Shown here in pieces: positions 1 to 5,874 of a DNA stretch of 11,559 nt. Within the stretch, counting starts at the first letter, position 1. Each line of letters starts with the position of its first letter. Location of the stretch: NCBI GenBank assembly GCA_041687295.1, contig JAWLCG010000141.1:1-11559 (forward strand), in the 5' to 3' direction. Position numbers and translations under genes: made by a program. This DNA comes from JAWLCG01 sp041687295. GTDB taxonomy: Bacteria; Planctomycetota; Phycisphaerae; SM23-33; FEN-1343. The notes under the pieces were generated by a model. That model made no database searches. It saw nothing but the letters and a program-made list of their open reading frames with translations, and had not been told where the DNA came from.

Positions 1-690
1 GACGTGGGTGGCGCCGCGGCAGCTGACGGCCCGGACGGCCCCGAAGAGGTTGTCCAGCACGTAGCGCCAGTGGGCGAACATGTCCATGATGATGCCGCCC
101 CCCTCCTCCTTGCGATAGTTCCAGCTGGGCCGCTGGCAGGGGACGGCGTCGCCCTCGAAGACCCAGTAGCCGAACTCGCCGCGGATGGAGAGGATCTGCC
201 CGAAGAAGCCCTGCTCGACCAGCGCCCGCAGCTTCAGTAGCCCCGGCAGCCAGAGCTTGTCCTGCACCACGCCGTGCCTGACGCCGGCGGCCTCGGCCAG
301 GCGGTAGAGCTCCATGGCGTCGGCGGTGGTCAGGGCGGTGGGCTTCTCGCAGTAGATGTGCTTGCCGGCTGCGATGGCCTGTTTGACGGCCTCGAAGCGG
401 CGCTGGGTCGTCTGCGCGTCGAAGTAGACGCTGTATGTCTCGTCGGCCAGGGCCTGGGCCAGGTCGGTCGTCCAGGGCAGGCCGCCGGCGAGCTTCGAGA
501 GCTTCTCGAGCCTGGCGGCGTTTCGCCCGACGAGGATGGCCTCGGGCAGGATCCGCTCGGAATCGCTGATGCGGATGCCGCCCTGCTCGCGGATGGCCAC
601 GATCGAGCGCATGAGGTGCTGATTGGTCCCCATCCGCCCGGTCACGCCGTTCAGGATGATGCCGACAGTATGAGTCTTCACCGCGTCCAT
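1..690 (-). CDS. Gfo/Idh/MocA family NAD(P)-dependent oxidoreductase, N-terminal part (cut by window start)
   Basis: Reading the minus strand gives 230 residues with no stop, running off the window at position 1, so the C-terminus is missing. Residues 8-21 form the first beta strand and nucleotide-binding loop of a Rossmann fold (VGIILNGVTGRMG). Residues 113-118 (YCEKPT) carry the EKP signature in which the lysine is the usual catalytic residue of the family. Residues 197-216 (GGGIIMDM, then HWRYVLDNLFG) match the start of the second, beta-sheet domain, with H207 near the expected active site. The family oxidises or reduces sugars and related polyols; the substrate cannot be told from this fragment. 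I chose the ATG at 690 because GGAGG lies 11 nt upstream. An in-frame ATG at 708 is possible, with GGGAG 11 nt upstream. There is no signal peptide, so a cytoplasmic enzyme is expected. No partner gene is visible in the window. Confidence 0.88.
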   Translation of the reverse strand, partial: MDAVKTHTVGIILNGVTGRMGTNQHLMRSIVAIREQGGIRISDSERILPEAILVGRNAARLEKLSKLAGGLPWTTDLAQALADETYSVYFDAQTTQRRFEAVKQAIAAGKHIYCEKPTALTTADAMELYRLAEAAGVRHGVVQDKLWLPGLLKLRALVEQGFFGQILSIRGEFGYWVFEGDAVPCQRPSWNYRKEEGGGIIMDMFAHWRYVLDNLFGAVRAVSCRGATHV

Positions 691-798
691 CGACTGCACG
701 TCCTCCATTTCGCTGTCCACTCCCGGCGACGGGCCGGGAAGCGGGGATGATACCGGCAAAGGCGGCGGAATGCGAGGCCGGATTCGGCGGCCAAACGC

Positions 799-903
799 GT
801 AGGCTGGGGCGCAGCGCGAGCGGAGCCCCACCTTCGGCGGCGTCGAGCCGTCCGCATCGGCCCGCAGCTCTCGAAGGTGGGACGCCGCTCTGTCGGAGCC
901 TAC
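799..903. repeat. GTAG-footed palindromic element, copy A (REP/BIME-like)
   Basis: The element begins GTAGGCTGGGGC and ends GGAGCCTAC, so its outer 7 nt are inverted repeats. Inside, CCCACCTTCG (827-836) pairs perfectly with CGAAGGTGGG (872-881). The left arm also folds on itself through TGGGGC and GCCCCA (stem 805-810 with 825-830). The first 42 nt match the left end of the element at 2183 with one mismatch, which proves a repeated unit. The GTAG foot beside a short hairpin, in inverted pairs, is the known plan of REP/BIME elements mobilised by RAYT (TnpA-REP) transposases. Membership of that group is an inference; no transposase is present here. Confidence 0.75.
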
Positions 904-919
904 GGCCGGAATCGGAGAC

Positions 920-947
920 TTGACAGGTCTGGCATCTGCCGTACGAT
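920..947 (+). promoter_or_regulatory. Probable sigma70-type promoter of the PEP-CTERM gene
   Basis: A perfect -35 box TTGACA (920-925) is followed after 16 nt by TACGAT (942-947), a 4/6 match to the -10 consensus. It sits between REP copy A and the gene start at 1014, and predicts a leader of about 60 nt. The weaker -10 box limits confidence. Confidence 0.5.
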
Positions 948-1013
948 AGGACCTACGGGGTCGGTCTGGCCCTGCGCTTGCTCGTCAACTCTCCCTACGA
1001 CAAGGGGTACACG

Positions 1014-2186
1014 ATGAAGGTACTGCGGATGCTGCTGTGTGCAGGACTGGTTACCGCCCTGGGGGCCGGGGCGGCCTGGGGGGCCGGCTTTGCCGTCCTG
1101 CCGCCTGAGTGCGATGTGCGTGGCGTGTCGGCCGATGGCTCGACCGTCTTTGGGAACCTGCGGTCCGACAACGGCTGGGGCGCCCTGATGGGCCCGTACC
1201 GCTGGACGCGCCAGGGCGGCCTGGACCCGGTGGACCTGGGCCCGCCGGGCACCTACGGCCTGGTCCAGGCCAATGGCATCAGCGGCGACGGCTCGGTCCT
1301 GGTCGGCGGGCTGGTTGAGTGCACCATTGCCGAGTCCATCTCCTTCCGTTGGACGCCAGACACGGGCCTGCAGACGGTGCGAGGCCCGGAAGGCGGCTTC
1401 GCCGTCATCAACGGCATTTCCCCGGACGGTTCGTTGATGGTCGGCGTCCGGGGCACCGTGGATGACTACCAGCCAAGCCGCTGGACCTCCGACGGGGCCG
1501 TCGAGTCCCTGCCCCGGCCCGAAGGGATGGCCTACTTCCATGCCCGGCTGATCTCGGCCGACAATGCCGTCGTCGTCGGAGGCGCGAGGATCCTGCGGGA
1601 TGAGGCCCCCGACCTTTGGGGGACGCTGCGATGGACCGACGCGGGCTGCGAGGTCCTCGGGCCGCTGGCGGGGTTCAACGAAACGGTGGCGAGAGACGTC
1701 TCCGGCGACGGCTCGCTCGTGGTCGGGACCAGCTACCGAATGGAGTCGCGTCCCGACGGCAACTACATCGCTCGGACCCCGTGCTTGTGGCGCAGCGGCA
1801 CGGAGCCCATCGCCCTGCCGCTGCTGCCGGGCTCGACGGAGGGCGATTCCTGGGGCGTCTCGGCCGACGGGCGGGTGATCGTCGGCCACTGCTACAGTGG
1901 GCCCAACGACTATCAGCCAGTGGTGTGGTTCGACGGGCAGACGCCCGTGCCGCTGACGGATGTGCTGGCCGGACTCGGCGTGGACCTGCAGGGCTGGGTG
2001 CTCACCAGCGTGCGGGGCATCTCCGACGACGGCCTGACGATCGTCGGCGTGGGCCACAACCCCGACATCCTCGTCCCGGGCGTCAGGGGCGAGCGGGCGC
2101 TGTCGGGTGCCTGGGTGGCCACGATCCCCGAGCCGGCGACGTTGGGGCTGCTGGCGGTCGGCCTGGCGGGGCTGCGGCGGCGGTAG
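1014..2186 (+). CDS. Exported PEP-CTERM protein with seven HAF-like repeats (probable beta-propeller)
   Basis: This 390-residue protein starts with a signal peptide (residues 1-24: charged MKVLR, hydrophobic core, AWGA cleavage region). It ends with a PEP-CTERM sorting tag: IPEP at 371-374, a hydrophobic helix, and the basic tail RRR. In known systems an exosortase cuts this tag and places the protein at the cell envelope. Between them lie seven copies of a motif of the form G-[VI]-S-x-D-G-x-x-[VL]-V-G, at about residues 37, 88, 134, 180, 229, 281 and 335, often followed by a W-containing strand (YRW, FRW, SRW, LRW, LWR, VVW). This is the pattern of HAF-repeat extracellular proteins, and seven copies suggest a seven-bladed propeller. 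The ATG at 1014 is preferred over the upstream TTG at 978, because AAGGGG lies 6 nt before it and the signal peptide then begins correctly. The stop codon TAG lies inside the downstream REP element. Binding partner or substrate is unknown. Confidence 0.9.
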   Translation: MKVLRMLLCAGLVTALGAGAAWGAGFAVLPPECDVRGVSADGSTVFGNLRSDNGWGALMGPYRWTRQGGLDPVDLGPPGTYGLVQANGISGDGSVLVGGLVECTIAESISFRWTPDTGLQTVRGPEGGFAVINGISPDGSLMVGVRGTVDDYQPSRWTSDGAVESLPRPEGMAYFHARLISADNAVVVGGARILRDEAPDLWGTLRWTDAGCEVLGPLAGFNETVARDVSGDGSLVVGTSYRMESRPDGNYIARTPCLWRSGTEPIALPLLPGSTEGDSWGVSADGRVIVGHCYSGPNDYQPVVWFDGQTPVPLTDVLAGLGVDLQGWVLTSVRGISDDGLTIVGVGHNPDILVPGVRGERALSGAWVATIPEPATLGLLAVGLAGLRRR

Positions 2187-2430
2187 GCTGGGGCGAAGCG
2201 CGAGCGGAGCCCCACCTTCGGCGGAGCCAGGCCGTCCACACCGCCATGCGCCCCCGAAGACGGCAGGGGCGGCTGTAGGCCGGGCGCAGTCCGGCTGGGA
2301 CCGGGCTGTTCGTCCGGCGCTCTTGCCCAGCCGGACTGCGTCCGGCCTACGGATGACGGACTGACCCATCGTCCGGCCAGACGCCTTCGAAGGTGGGACG
2401 CCGCGGCTGCGCCGCTCTGTCCCAGCCTAC
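2183..2430. repeat. GTAG-footed palindromic element, copy B (outer), interrupted by an inner element
   Basis: The left end (2183-2224) is a near-copy of the left end of copy A (one mismatch in 42 nt). The right end (2388-2430) matches the right end of copy A, with an extra 11 nt that makes a small GC hairpin near 2400-2414. Terminal arms GTAGGCTGGG (2183-2192) and CCCAGCCTAC (2421-2430) are a perfect 10-nt inverted repeat, and CCCACCTTCG (2211-2220) pairs with CGAAGGTGGG near 2388-2397. The central part is longer than in copy A because it holds the separate inverted pair at 2275-2350. The first bases of the element provide the TAG stop of the preceding gene. Confidence 0.7.
2275..2350. repeat. 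Inner REP pair nested inside copy B
   Basis: Two 25-nt arms (2275-2299 and 2326-2350) are inverted repeats with 24 of 25 positions matching, around a 26-nt loop. Each begins, reading inward, with GTAGGCCGG. Each arm can also fold alone through GCCGG and CCGGC. The GTAG foot followed by GCCGG is very like the classic enterobacterial REP consensus, which supports the REP assignment by general knowledge. The pair differs in sequence from the outer element, so it is probably a second subfamily. Confidence 0.8.
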
Positions 2431-2471
2431 GGGCTCTGTCCCAGCCTATGGGCTCTGTCTCAGCCTGCGGG
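2415..2471. repeat. Three tandem 19-nt copies of the REP right end
   Basis: The terminal segment CTCTGTCCCAGCCTACGGG is present at 2415-2433 and repeated at 2434-2452 (one change) and 2453-2471 (two changes). A truncated fourth start (CTCT) follows at 2472. Divergence grows away from the element, so the copies are probably slippage or repeated-transposition products of its right end. They lie about 50 nt upstream of the ilvC promoter. Confidence 0.85.
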
Positions 2472-2520
2472 CTCTCCCCTGCGCGAGCGCGCAGGCGGGG
2501 CGTTGGGCGGCGAAAAAGCA

Positions 2521-2549
2521 TTGACGCCGGAGCGTTGGAGGTGTAGAAA
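2521..2549 (+). promoter_or_regulatory. Probable sigma70-type promoter of ilvC
   Basis: TTGACG (2521-2526, 5/6 match) is followed after exactly 17 nt by TAGAAA (2544-2549, 4/6 match). The predicted leader before the start at 2625 is about 70 nt. No leader peptide or attenuator rich in Ile, Leu or Val codons is visible in it. Confidence 0.5.
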
Positions 2550-2624
2550 CGCCCTTTCTTCGCAGCCGGGAGGCGTTGGACGGTCGTTCCACCGCCGGCG
2601 CCAGAGGCATTCAAGGAGCAAGAC

Positions 2625-3641
2625 ATGGCCGATCTGACAATCCTGTACGACAAGGACGGCTCGCTCGAGCCGCTCAAGGGCAAGACCGTCGCCGTCATCG
2701 GGTATGGCTCGCAGGGCCACGCCCATGCCCAGAACCTCCGCGACAGCGGCATCAAGGTGATCGTGTCGGAACTGCCCGGCACGCGGAACGCCAAGACCGC
2801 CCAGGAGCACGGCTTCACGCCGGTTTCGGCGGCCGAGGCGACCCAGCAGGGCGACCTGATCATCATCACGCTGCCCGACGAGGTGCAGGCGGCCGTCTAC
2901 CGCGAGCACATCCAGCCCAACCTGAGCAAGGGCAAGGCGCTGGGCTTCTGCCACGGCTTCAACATCCACTTCAAGCAGATCGTCCCGCCCGAGGGCGTCG
3001 ACGTGGTCATGATCGCCCCCAAGGGCCCGGGCCACACCGTCCGCAGCTGCTACCAGGAGGGCTCGGGCGTGCCCTGCCTGATCGCGGTGGAGAAGGACGA
3101 CACCGGCAAGGCGTGGGACGTGGCGCTGGCGTGGGGCATCGGCGTCGGCGGCGGCCGGGCCGGCATCATCAAGACGACCTTCCCGGAAGAGACCGTGACC
3201 GACCTCTTCGGCGAGCAGGTGGTCCTGTGCGGCGGCCTGACGGCGCTGGTCAAGGCGGGCTTCGAGACGCTCGTCGAGGCCGGCTATCAGCCGGGCATCG
3301 CCTACTTCGAGGTGCTGCACGAGCTGCTGCTGATCATCAAGCTGATGGCCGAGGGCGGCATCAGCTACATGCGGTACAGCATTTCGAACACGGCCGAGTA
3401 CGGCGACCTGACCCGCGGCCCGCGGATCGTGACCGACGAGACCCGCCAGGAGATGCGGCGGATCCTCGGCGAGATCCAGGACGGCACGTTCGCCAAGGAA
3501 TGGCTGCAGGAGTGCAAGAACGGAAAGCCGGAGTTCAACCGTCTCTACGAGATGGACAAGAACCACCCCATCGAGGTGGTCGGCAAGCAGCTCCGCCAGA
3601 TGTTCAGCTGGATGGAGGCCAAAGAGGCCCCCGAAGACTAG
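2625..3641 (+). CDS. ilvC: Ketol-acid reductoisomerase, class I
   Basis: This enzyme converts acetolactate (or acetohydroxybutyrate) to the dihydroxy acid in valine, leucine and isoleucine synthesis, using Mg2+ and a reduced nicotinamide cofactor. At 338 residues it has the normal class I length. The Rossmann loop GYGSQGHAHA is at 26-35. Active-site H110 lies in CHGFNIHF and K133 in APKGPGH. The Mg2+ ligands are D193 and E197 (DLFGE) and E229 and E233 (FEVLHE). S254 lies in SISNTAEYGD. AAGGAG 6 nt before the ATG fixes the start. The loop after the second beta strand reads SELPGTRN (48-55). The usual NADPH-type arginine and serines of the GLRPGSxS loop are replaced and a glutamate (E49) is present, which suggests NADH use. 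It stands alone, with its own promoter and terminator; ilvB, ilvN and leu genes are not in the window. Confidence 0.98.
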   Translation: MADLTILYDKDGSLEPLKGKTVAVIGYGSQGHAHAQNLRDSGIKVIVSELPGTRNAKTAQEHGFTPVSAAEATQQGDLIIITLPDEVQAAVYREHIQPNLSKGKALGFCHGFNIHFKQIVPPEGVDVVMIAPKGPGHTVRSCYQEGSGVPCLIAVEKDDTGKAWDVALAWGIGVGGGRAGIIKTTFPEETVTDLFGEQVVLCGGLTALVKAGFETLVEAGYQPGIAYFEVLHELLLIIKLMAEGGISYMRYSISNTAEYGDLTRGPRIVTDETRQEMRRILGEIQDGTFAKEWLQECKNGKPEFNRLYEMDKNHPIEVVGKQLRQMFSWMEAKEAPED

Positions 3642-3663
3642 TCCCCCTGCCGAAGCAGACAGC

Positions 3664-3698
3664 ACGGGCCCGCCGATCCCCCCGATCGGCGGGCCCGT
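3664..3698 (+). terminator. Rho-independent terminator of ilvC
   Basis: A perfect 15-bp stem (3664-3678 with 3684-3698) with a CCCCC loop starts 22 nt after the ilvC stop. Only TT follows the stem, so the U-tract is short, as is common in GC-rich genomes. Being symmetrical, it may also end the converging minus-strand transcript of the HicB gene that stops at 3719. Confidence 0.85.
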
Positions 3699-3718
3699 TC
3701 CGCGCGCCGGCTGACCTG

Positions 3719-3931
3719 TCAGCAGGCGCGCTCGAGTGTGAAGTTGGCCACCTCGGGACACACCTCGATCGCATCGATCAGGAAGTCGTAGACGCTGGAG
3801 TGCAACTGTTCCATCGCCTGCTCCACCGTCCGCCCCTGGCCGACGCAGCCGGGCAGGCCCGGGCACCGCGCCATGAACCGCCCGTCCTCTTCCCGCTCCA
3901 CCATGACCGACAGCGTAACCATGTCTGCCAT
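3719..3931 (-). CDS. Solitary HicB-family (antitoxin-like) protein
   Basis: The 70-residue product has the HicB fold pattern: beta strand VTLSVMVE, turn EEDGRF, strand MARCPGLPGCVGQG (residues 20-33), then helix TVEQAMEQLHSSVYDFLIDAIE (35-56). In HicAB systems HicB neutralises the mRNA-cutting HicA toxin. Here no HicA-like short dsRBD gene is next to it on either side. No C-terminal HTH or ribbon-helix-helix DNA-binding segment is visible either. It is therefore an orphan whose role is unknown; many such small proteins are annotated in GC-rich genomes. The ATG at 3931 has AAGG directly adjoining. An ATG at 3922 (residue 4) would place that AAGG about 9 nt upstream and is the more plausible translation start. 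It lies downstream of the response regulator on the same strand but 316 nt away, so it is probably a separate transcript. Confidence 0.8.
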   Translation of the reverse strand: MADMVTLSVMVEREEDGRFMARCPGLPGCVGQGRTVEQAMEQLHSSVYDFLIDAIEVCPEVANFTLERAC

Positions 3932-4247
3932 CCTTCACCGCACCTCGGCGGCTGCTCCAAGCCAGCGCCGGGCTAGCCCTCGGTTCTGCCCATCCTCCGC
4001 ACCCACACTGTAGGCGCGGGCGGGGTGGGACGACAATCGGGGACGGCGCGGTTTGTGCACTCGGGCAGGCTCTCAAGCCATCCTGGGGGCCGGCACCGGC
4101 GGAAAAAGGCCCCTCGGCAGGCCCGGGGACACGGGACACACGGGGCGGCCCCGCGGGTCGAGACCTACGCAACAGGCCCCCGGGGGCCGGACACGTGTCC
4201 ATGCCCCGGGGGCCTGCTGCGTCGGCCAGGCGGACCGGGAAGGAAAG
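3932..4247. other. Intergenic spacer between HicB and response regulator genes
   Basis: No coding potential is convincing here on either strand. On the minus strand a weak promoter for the HicB gene can be read: TTGTCG (4036-4031) and TACAGT (4012-4007), 18 nt apart, each matching the consensus only in part. The -35 part overlaps the 16-nt phrase CGACAATCGGGGACGG (4031-4046), which recurs nearly unchanged at 7203-7218. The left portion near 4173-4216 holds the stem-loop reported separately as the response regulator terminator. Confidence 0.5.
4173..4216 (-). terminator. Stem-loop terminator after the response regulator gene
   Basis: CAGGCCCCCGGGG (4173-4185) and CCCCGGGGGCCTG (4204-4216) form a perfect 13-bp stem. 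It extends by three more pairs beyond one mismatch (to 4169 and 4219). It starts 29 nt after the minus-strand stop. The 18-nt loop contains the 12-nt perfect palindrome GGACACGTGTCC (4189-4200). The U-tract is very weak, so function as a terminator is likely but not certain. Confidence 0.6.
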
Positions 4248-4994
4248 CTATACCTGCTGGCCCTCGTCGGTGCTGCCGCCGGGGCCGTCCTGCTCCATGT
4301 CGCCGCGGCTGGTCGTCGAGTCGAGCACCCACTGCACGGCGTAGTGCGTCAGGTCGGCGGAGTTCTTGAGGTTGAGCTTCTTCTTGATGTTCTCGCGGTG
4401 GGTCTGCACCGTCTTGGGGCTCAGGCAGAGGCTCTCGGCGACCTCCCGGCTGCTCATGCCGCTGCCGAGCATCTGGAGGACCTCGAGCTCGCGGTCGCTG
4501 AGCCGGTCGACCGGCAGAGCCACACCTTCCTTGGCCCCGCCGATCATGCGGTGCAGAACCCGGTTGGTCATGCTGTTGCTCAAGTAGATTCGGCCTGACA
4601 GGGCGGTGCGGATCGCCTCGATGATCTTCTCGGTCGACTCGTGCTTGTTGACGTAGCCCACCGCCCCGGCCCGCAGGGCCCGCTCGGCGTAGAGCGACTC
4701 CTCGTGCATGGAGGAGACGAGCACGCGAATCGTATCGTCGCGGGCGCGGATCTCCTTGATCAGCTCGATGCCGCTGGCGTCGGTCAGCGAGATATCGACC
4801 ACCGCCACGTCCGGCCGAACCTGGCGCATCGAGCGCAAAGCCTCGGCGGCATTGGATGCCTGCCCACAGACCTCGAGGTCCGGCTCCTCCTCGATCAACT
4901 GGGTCAGGCCATGGCGCACGAGCGAATGGTCGTCGACAATGAGCACCTTGGCGACCTTCTGCCCCGTCCCTGGATGATTCTTCACCTTGCTCAC
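4248..4994 (-). CDS. NarL/FixJ-family response regulator (REC plus LuxR-type HTH)
   Basis: This 248-residue protein has a receiver domain (about 16-132). It shows acidic pocket residues D21 and D22, the phosphorylated aspartate D67 (VAVVDISL), the switch residue S94 or S95, and K117 (GYVNKHES). A short linker leads to a GerE/LuxR helix-turn-helix at about 163-225, with LSDRELEVLQML and the recognition region LSPKTVQTHRENIKKKL. Such proteins bind DNA as dimers when phosphorylated by a sensor kinase. No histidine kinase is in the window, so it is an orphan here and its targets are unknown. The last 24 residues (from D225) are a polar, acidic, probably disordered tail beyond the HTH. The start is a GTG at 4994, supported by AGGAG 7 nt upstream. 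HicB-family genes lie on both sides on the same strand, spaced by 175 and 316 nt. Confidence 0.95.
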   Translation of the reverse strand: MSKVKNHPGTGQKVAKVLIVDDHSLVRHGLTQLIEEEPDLEVCGQASNAAEALRSMRQVRPDVAVVDISLTDASGIELIKEIRARDDTIRVLVSSMHEESLYAERALRAGAVGYVNKHESTEKIIEAIRTALSGRIYLSNSMTNRVLHRMIGGAKEGVALPVDRLSDRELEVLQMLGSGMSSREVAESLCLSPKTVQTHRENIKKKLNLKNSADLTHYAVQWVLDSTTSRGDMEQDGPGGSTDEGQQV

Positions 4995-5103
4995 AGATTC
5001 ACTCCTGTCTCGGCTGGGCCTGTCGCTGGACAGCCTGAGCGATTCGCCCCCGATCCATCGCCCCCCGGCGGGGACCGTCTATCCGCAGTGGCCCCACGAA
5101 ACA

Positions 5104-5132
5104 ATCTTAGGGGCGAGCACGACCCAAGCCAA
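5104..5132 (-). promoter_or_regulatory. Possible promoter of the response regulator gene
   Basis: Reading the minus strand, TTGGCT (5132-5127) and TAAGAT (5109-5104) are separated by 17 nt, each a 4/6 match. It would give a leader of about 100 nt before the GTG at 4994. The spacing is ideal but the boxes are only moderate. Confidence 0.35.
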
Positions 5133-5169
5133 GTTCATCTGTCCCCCTTCTTTCGTCCCGGCCACCCGG

Positions 5170-5502
5170 TCAGTCCTCCTTGGCCGGCCAGCGGGGCCCG
5201 TCGCCGAACCCGTCCACAGGCCGCTCCGGCGGCAGCGAATCGGGCAGGGCCTTGCGGCGCCAGATCCACTCCAGCGGGTCCTCCGGCGGCGGGGGCGCGG
5301 GCAGTTCGTCCTCATTCTTCAGCCGGCCCAGCTCTCGGGGCAGGGCCTCCTCGATGTGCGTCAGGTAACCCATGACAGCCTGCTCGATCTTGTCGCGGGC
5401 CTCCCGCCAGGTTCGCCCCCACACGACGCAGCCTGGCAGGGCCGGGCACCACGCCCGGAAGCTGATCGCGCTTTCTCTTGCGATCCGAACCGCCAGCTGC
5501 AT
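5170..5502 (-). CDS. Second solitary HicB-family protein with a proline-rich C-terminal extension
   Basis: The 110-residue product begins with a HicB-like module: strand LAVRIARE, strand SFRAWCPALPGCVVWG (residues 14-29), helix TWREARDKIEQAVMGYLTHIEEAL (31-54). The CPALPGC phrase is the family's best-known signature. After about residue 60 comes an extension with acidic stretches and a PAPPPPEDP segment (68-76), then WIWRRK and a polar end, which is not part of the usual HicB domain. A strong GGGGAGG lies about 7 nt before the ATG at 5502. As with the other copy, no HicA toxin gene is adjacent and no DNA-binding domain is recognisable. It shares the signature with the protein at 3719-3931 (CPGLPGC) but little else, so they are distant paralogues rather than a recent duplication. 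The function is unknown. Confidence 0.75.
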   Translation of the reverse strand: MQLAVRIARESAISFRAWCPALPGCVVWGRTWREARDKIEQAVMGYLTHIEEALPRELGRLKNEDELPAPPPPEDPLEWIWRRKALPDSLPPERPVDGFGDGPRWPAKED

Positions 5503-5874
5503 AGGACACCTCCCCAGCCCGTCAGCCGATTCCTGAGCCGGTGGACAGTTTTTTTTGTCCCCTTTTCTCTCAATATCGCTACACTCTTGCTCAACTGCAA
5601 TCGGGGCGATTGCCGATTATCCCCTGGGGCGGCCGCCCGAAGCGCCCTAGGGAACCGGCGACAGCCCGTCCCTGATTCGCAGTCCACGTGACCGTTTCGG
5701 GCCGCTCGGGCGGCCCGGTCCGTGCCTGCCAGGCAGCCGTAACTCCTGCCATAACCACGAATTCTAGGAATACTCCGGATTCAGCGCTTGACAGGACGCC
5801 CTCCTAGGGTCTATCCTTACACCCGCGTCCCAGGTACCCCCGACAGGTAGCTCAGCTTTTTTCCTAGACGCACC
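5503..5874. other. Divergent intergenic region between HicB and metallopeptidase-like genes
   Basis: No gene is seen here. Contents from left to right: a run of eight T (about 5549-5556) flanked by GGACA and TGTCC; and a weak minus-strand promoter candidate for the HicB gene (GATATT at 5577-5572 with TTGCAG 17 nt upstream). Next is an 8-bp hairpin with a TCGG loop (5698-5717), then the perfect dyad TGCCTG-C-CAGGCA (5723-5735), which could be an operator. The clear plus-strand promoter at 5788-5817 is reported separately. Confidence 0.45.
5788..5817 (+). promoter_or_regulatory. Probable sigma70-type promoter of the metallopeptidase-like gene
   Basis: Perfect TTGACA (5788-5793), an 18-nt spacer, then TATCCT (5812-5817, 4/6). 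The predicted leader is about 50 nt. The dyad TGCCTG-C-CAGGCA lies about 50 nt upstream of the -35 box. Confidence 0.5.

Noticed and set aside
747..752. Minus-strand TATCAT as -10 box of the oxidoreductase gene
   Set aside because: The hexamer is a 5/6 match, but no acceptable -35 box lies 16-18 nt upstream, so I do not list it as a promoter.
978..1013. Upstream TTG start for the PEP-CTERM protein
   Set aside because: It would add a polar segment before the signal peptide. The ATG at 1014 has a ribosome-binding site and a normal signal peptide.
2460..4202. A 580-codon minus-strand open frame across ilvC and beyond
   Set aside because: It overlaps ilvC and the HicB gene in other frames, has no recognisable domain, and crosses two strong terminator stems.
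3642..5874. A HicA toxin gene near either HicB
   Set aside because: I looked on both strands in the spacers for a short frame with the HicA double-stranded RNA-binding pattern (G-S-H-H motif) and found none.
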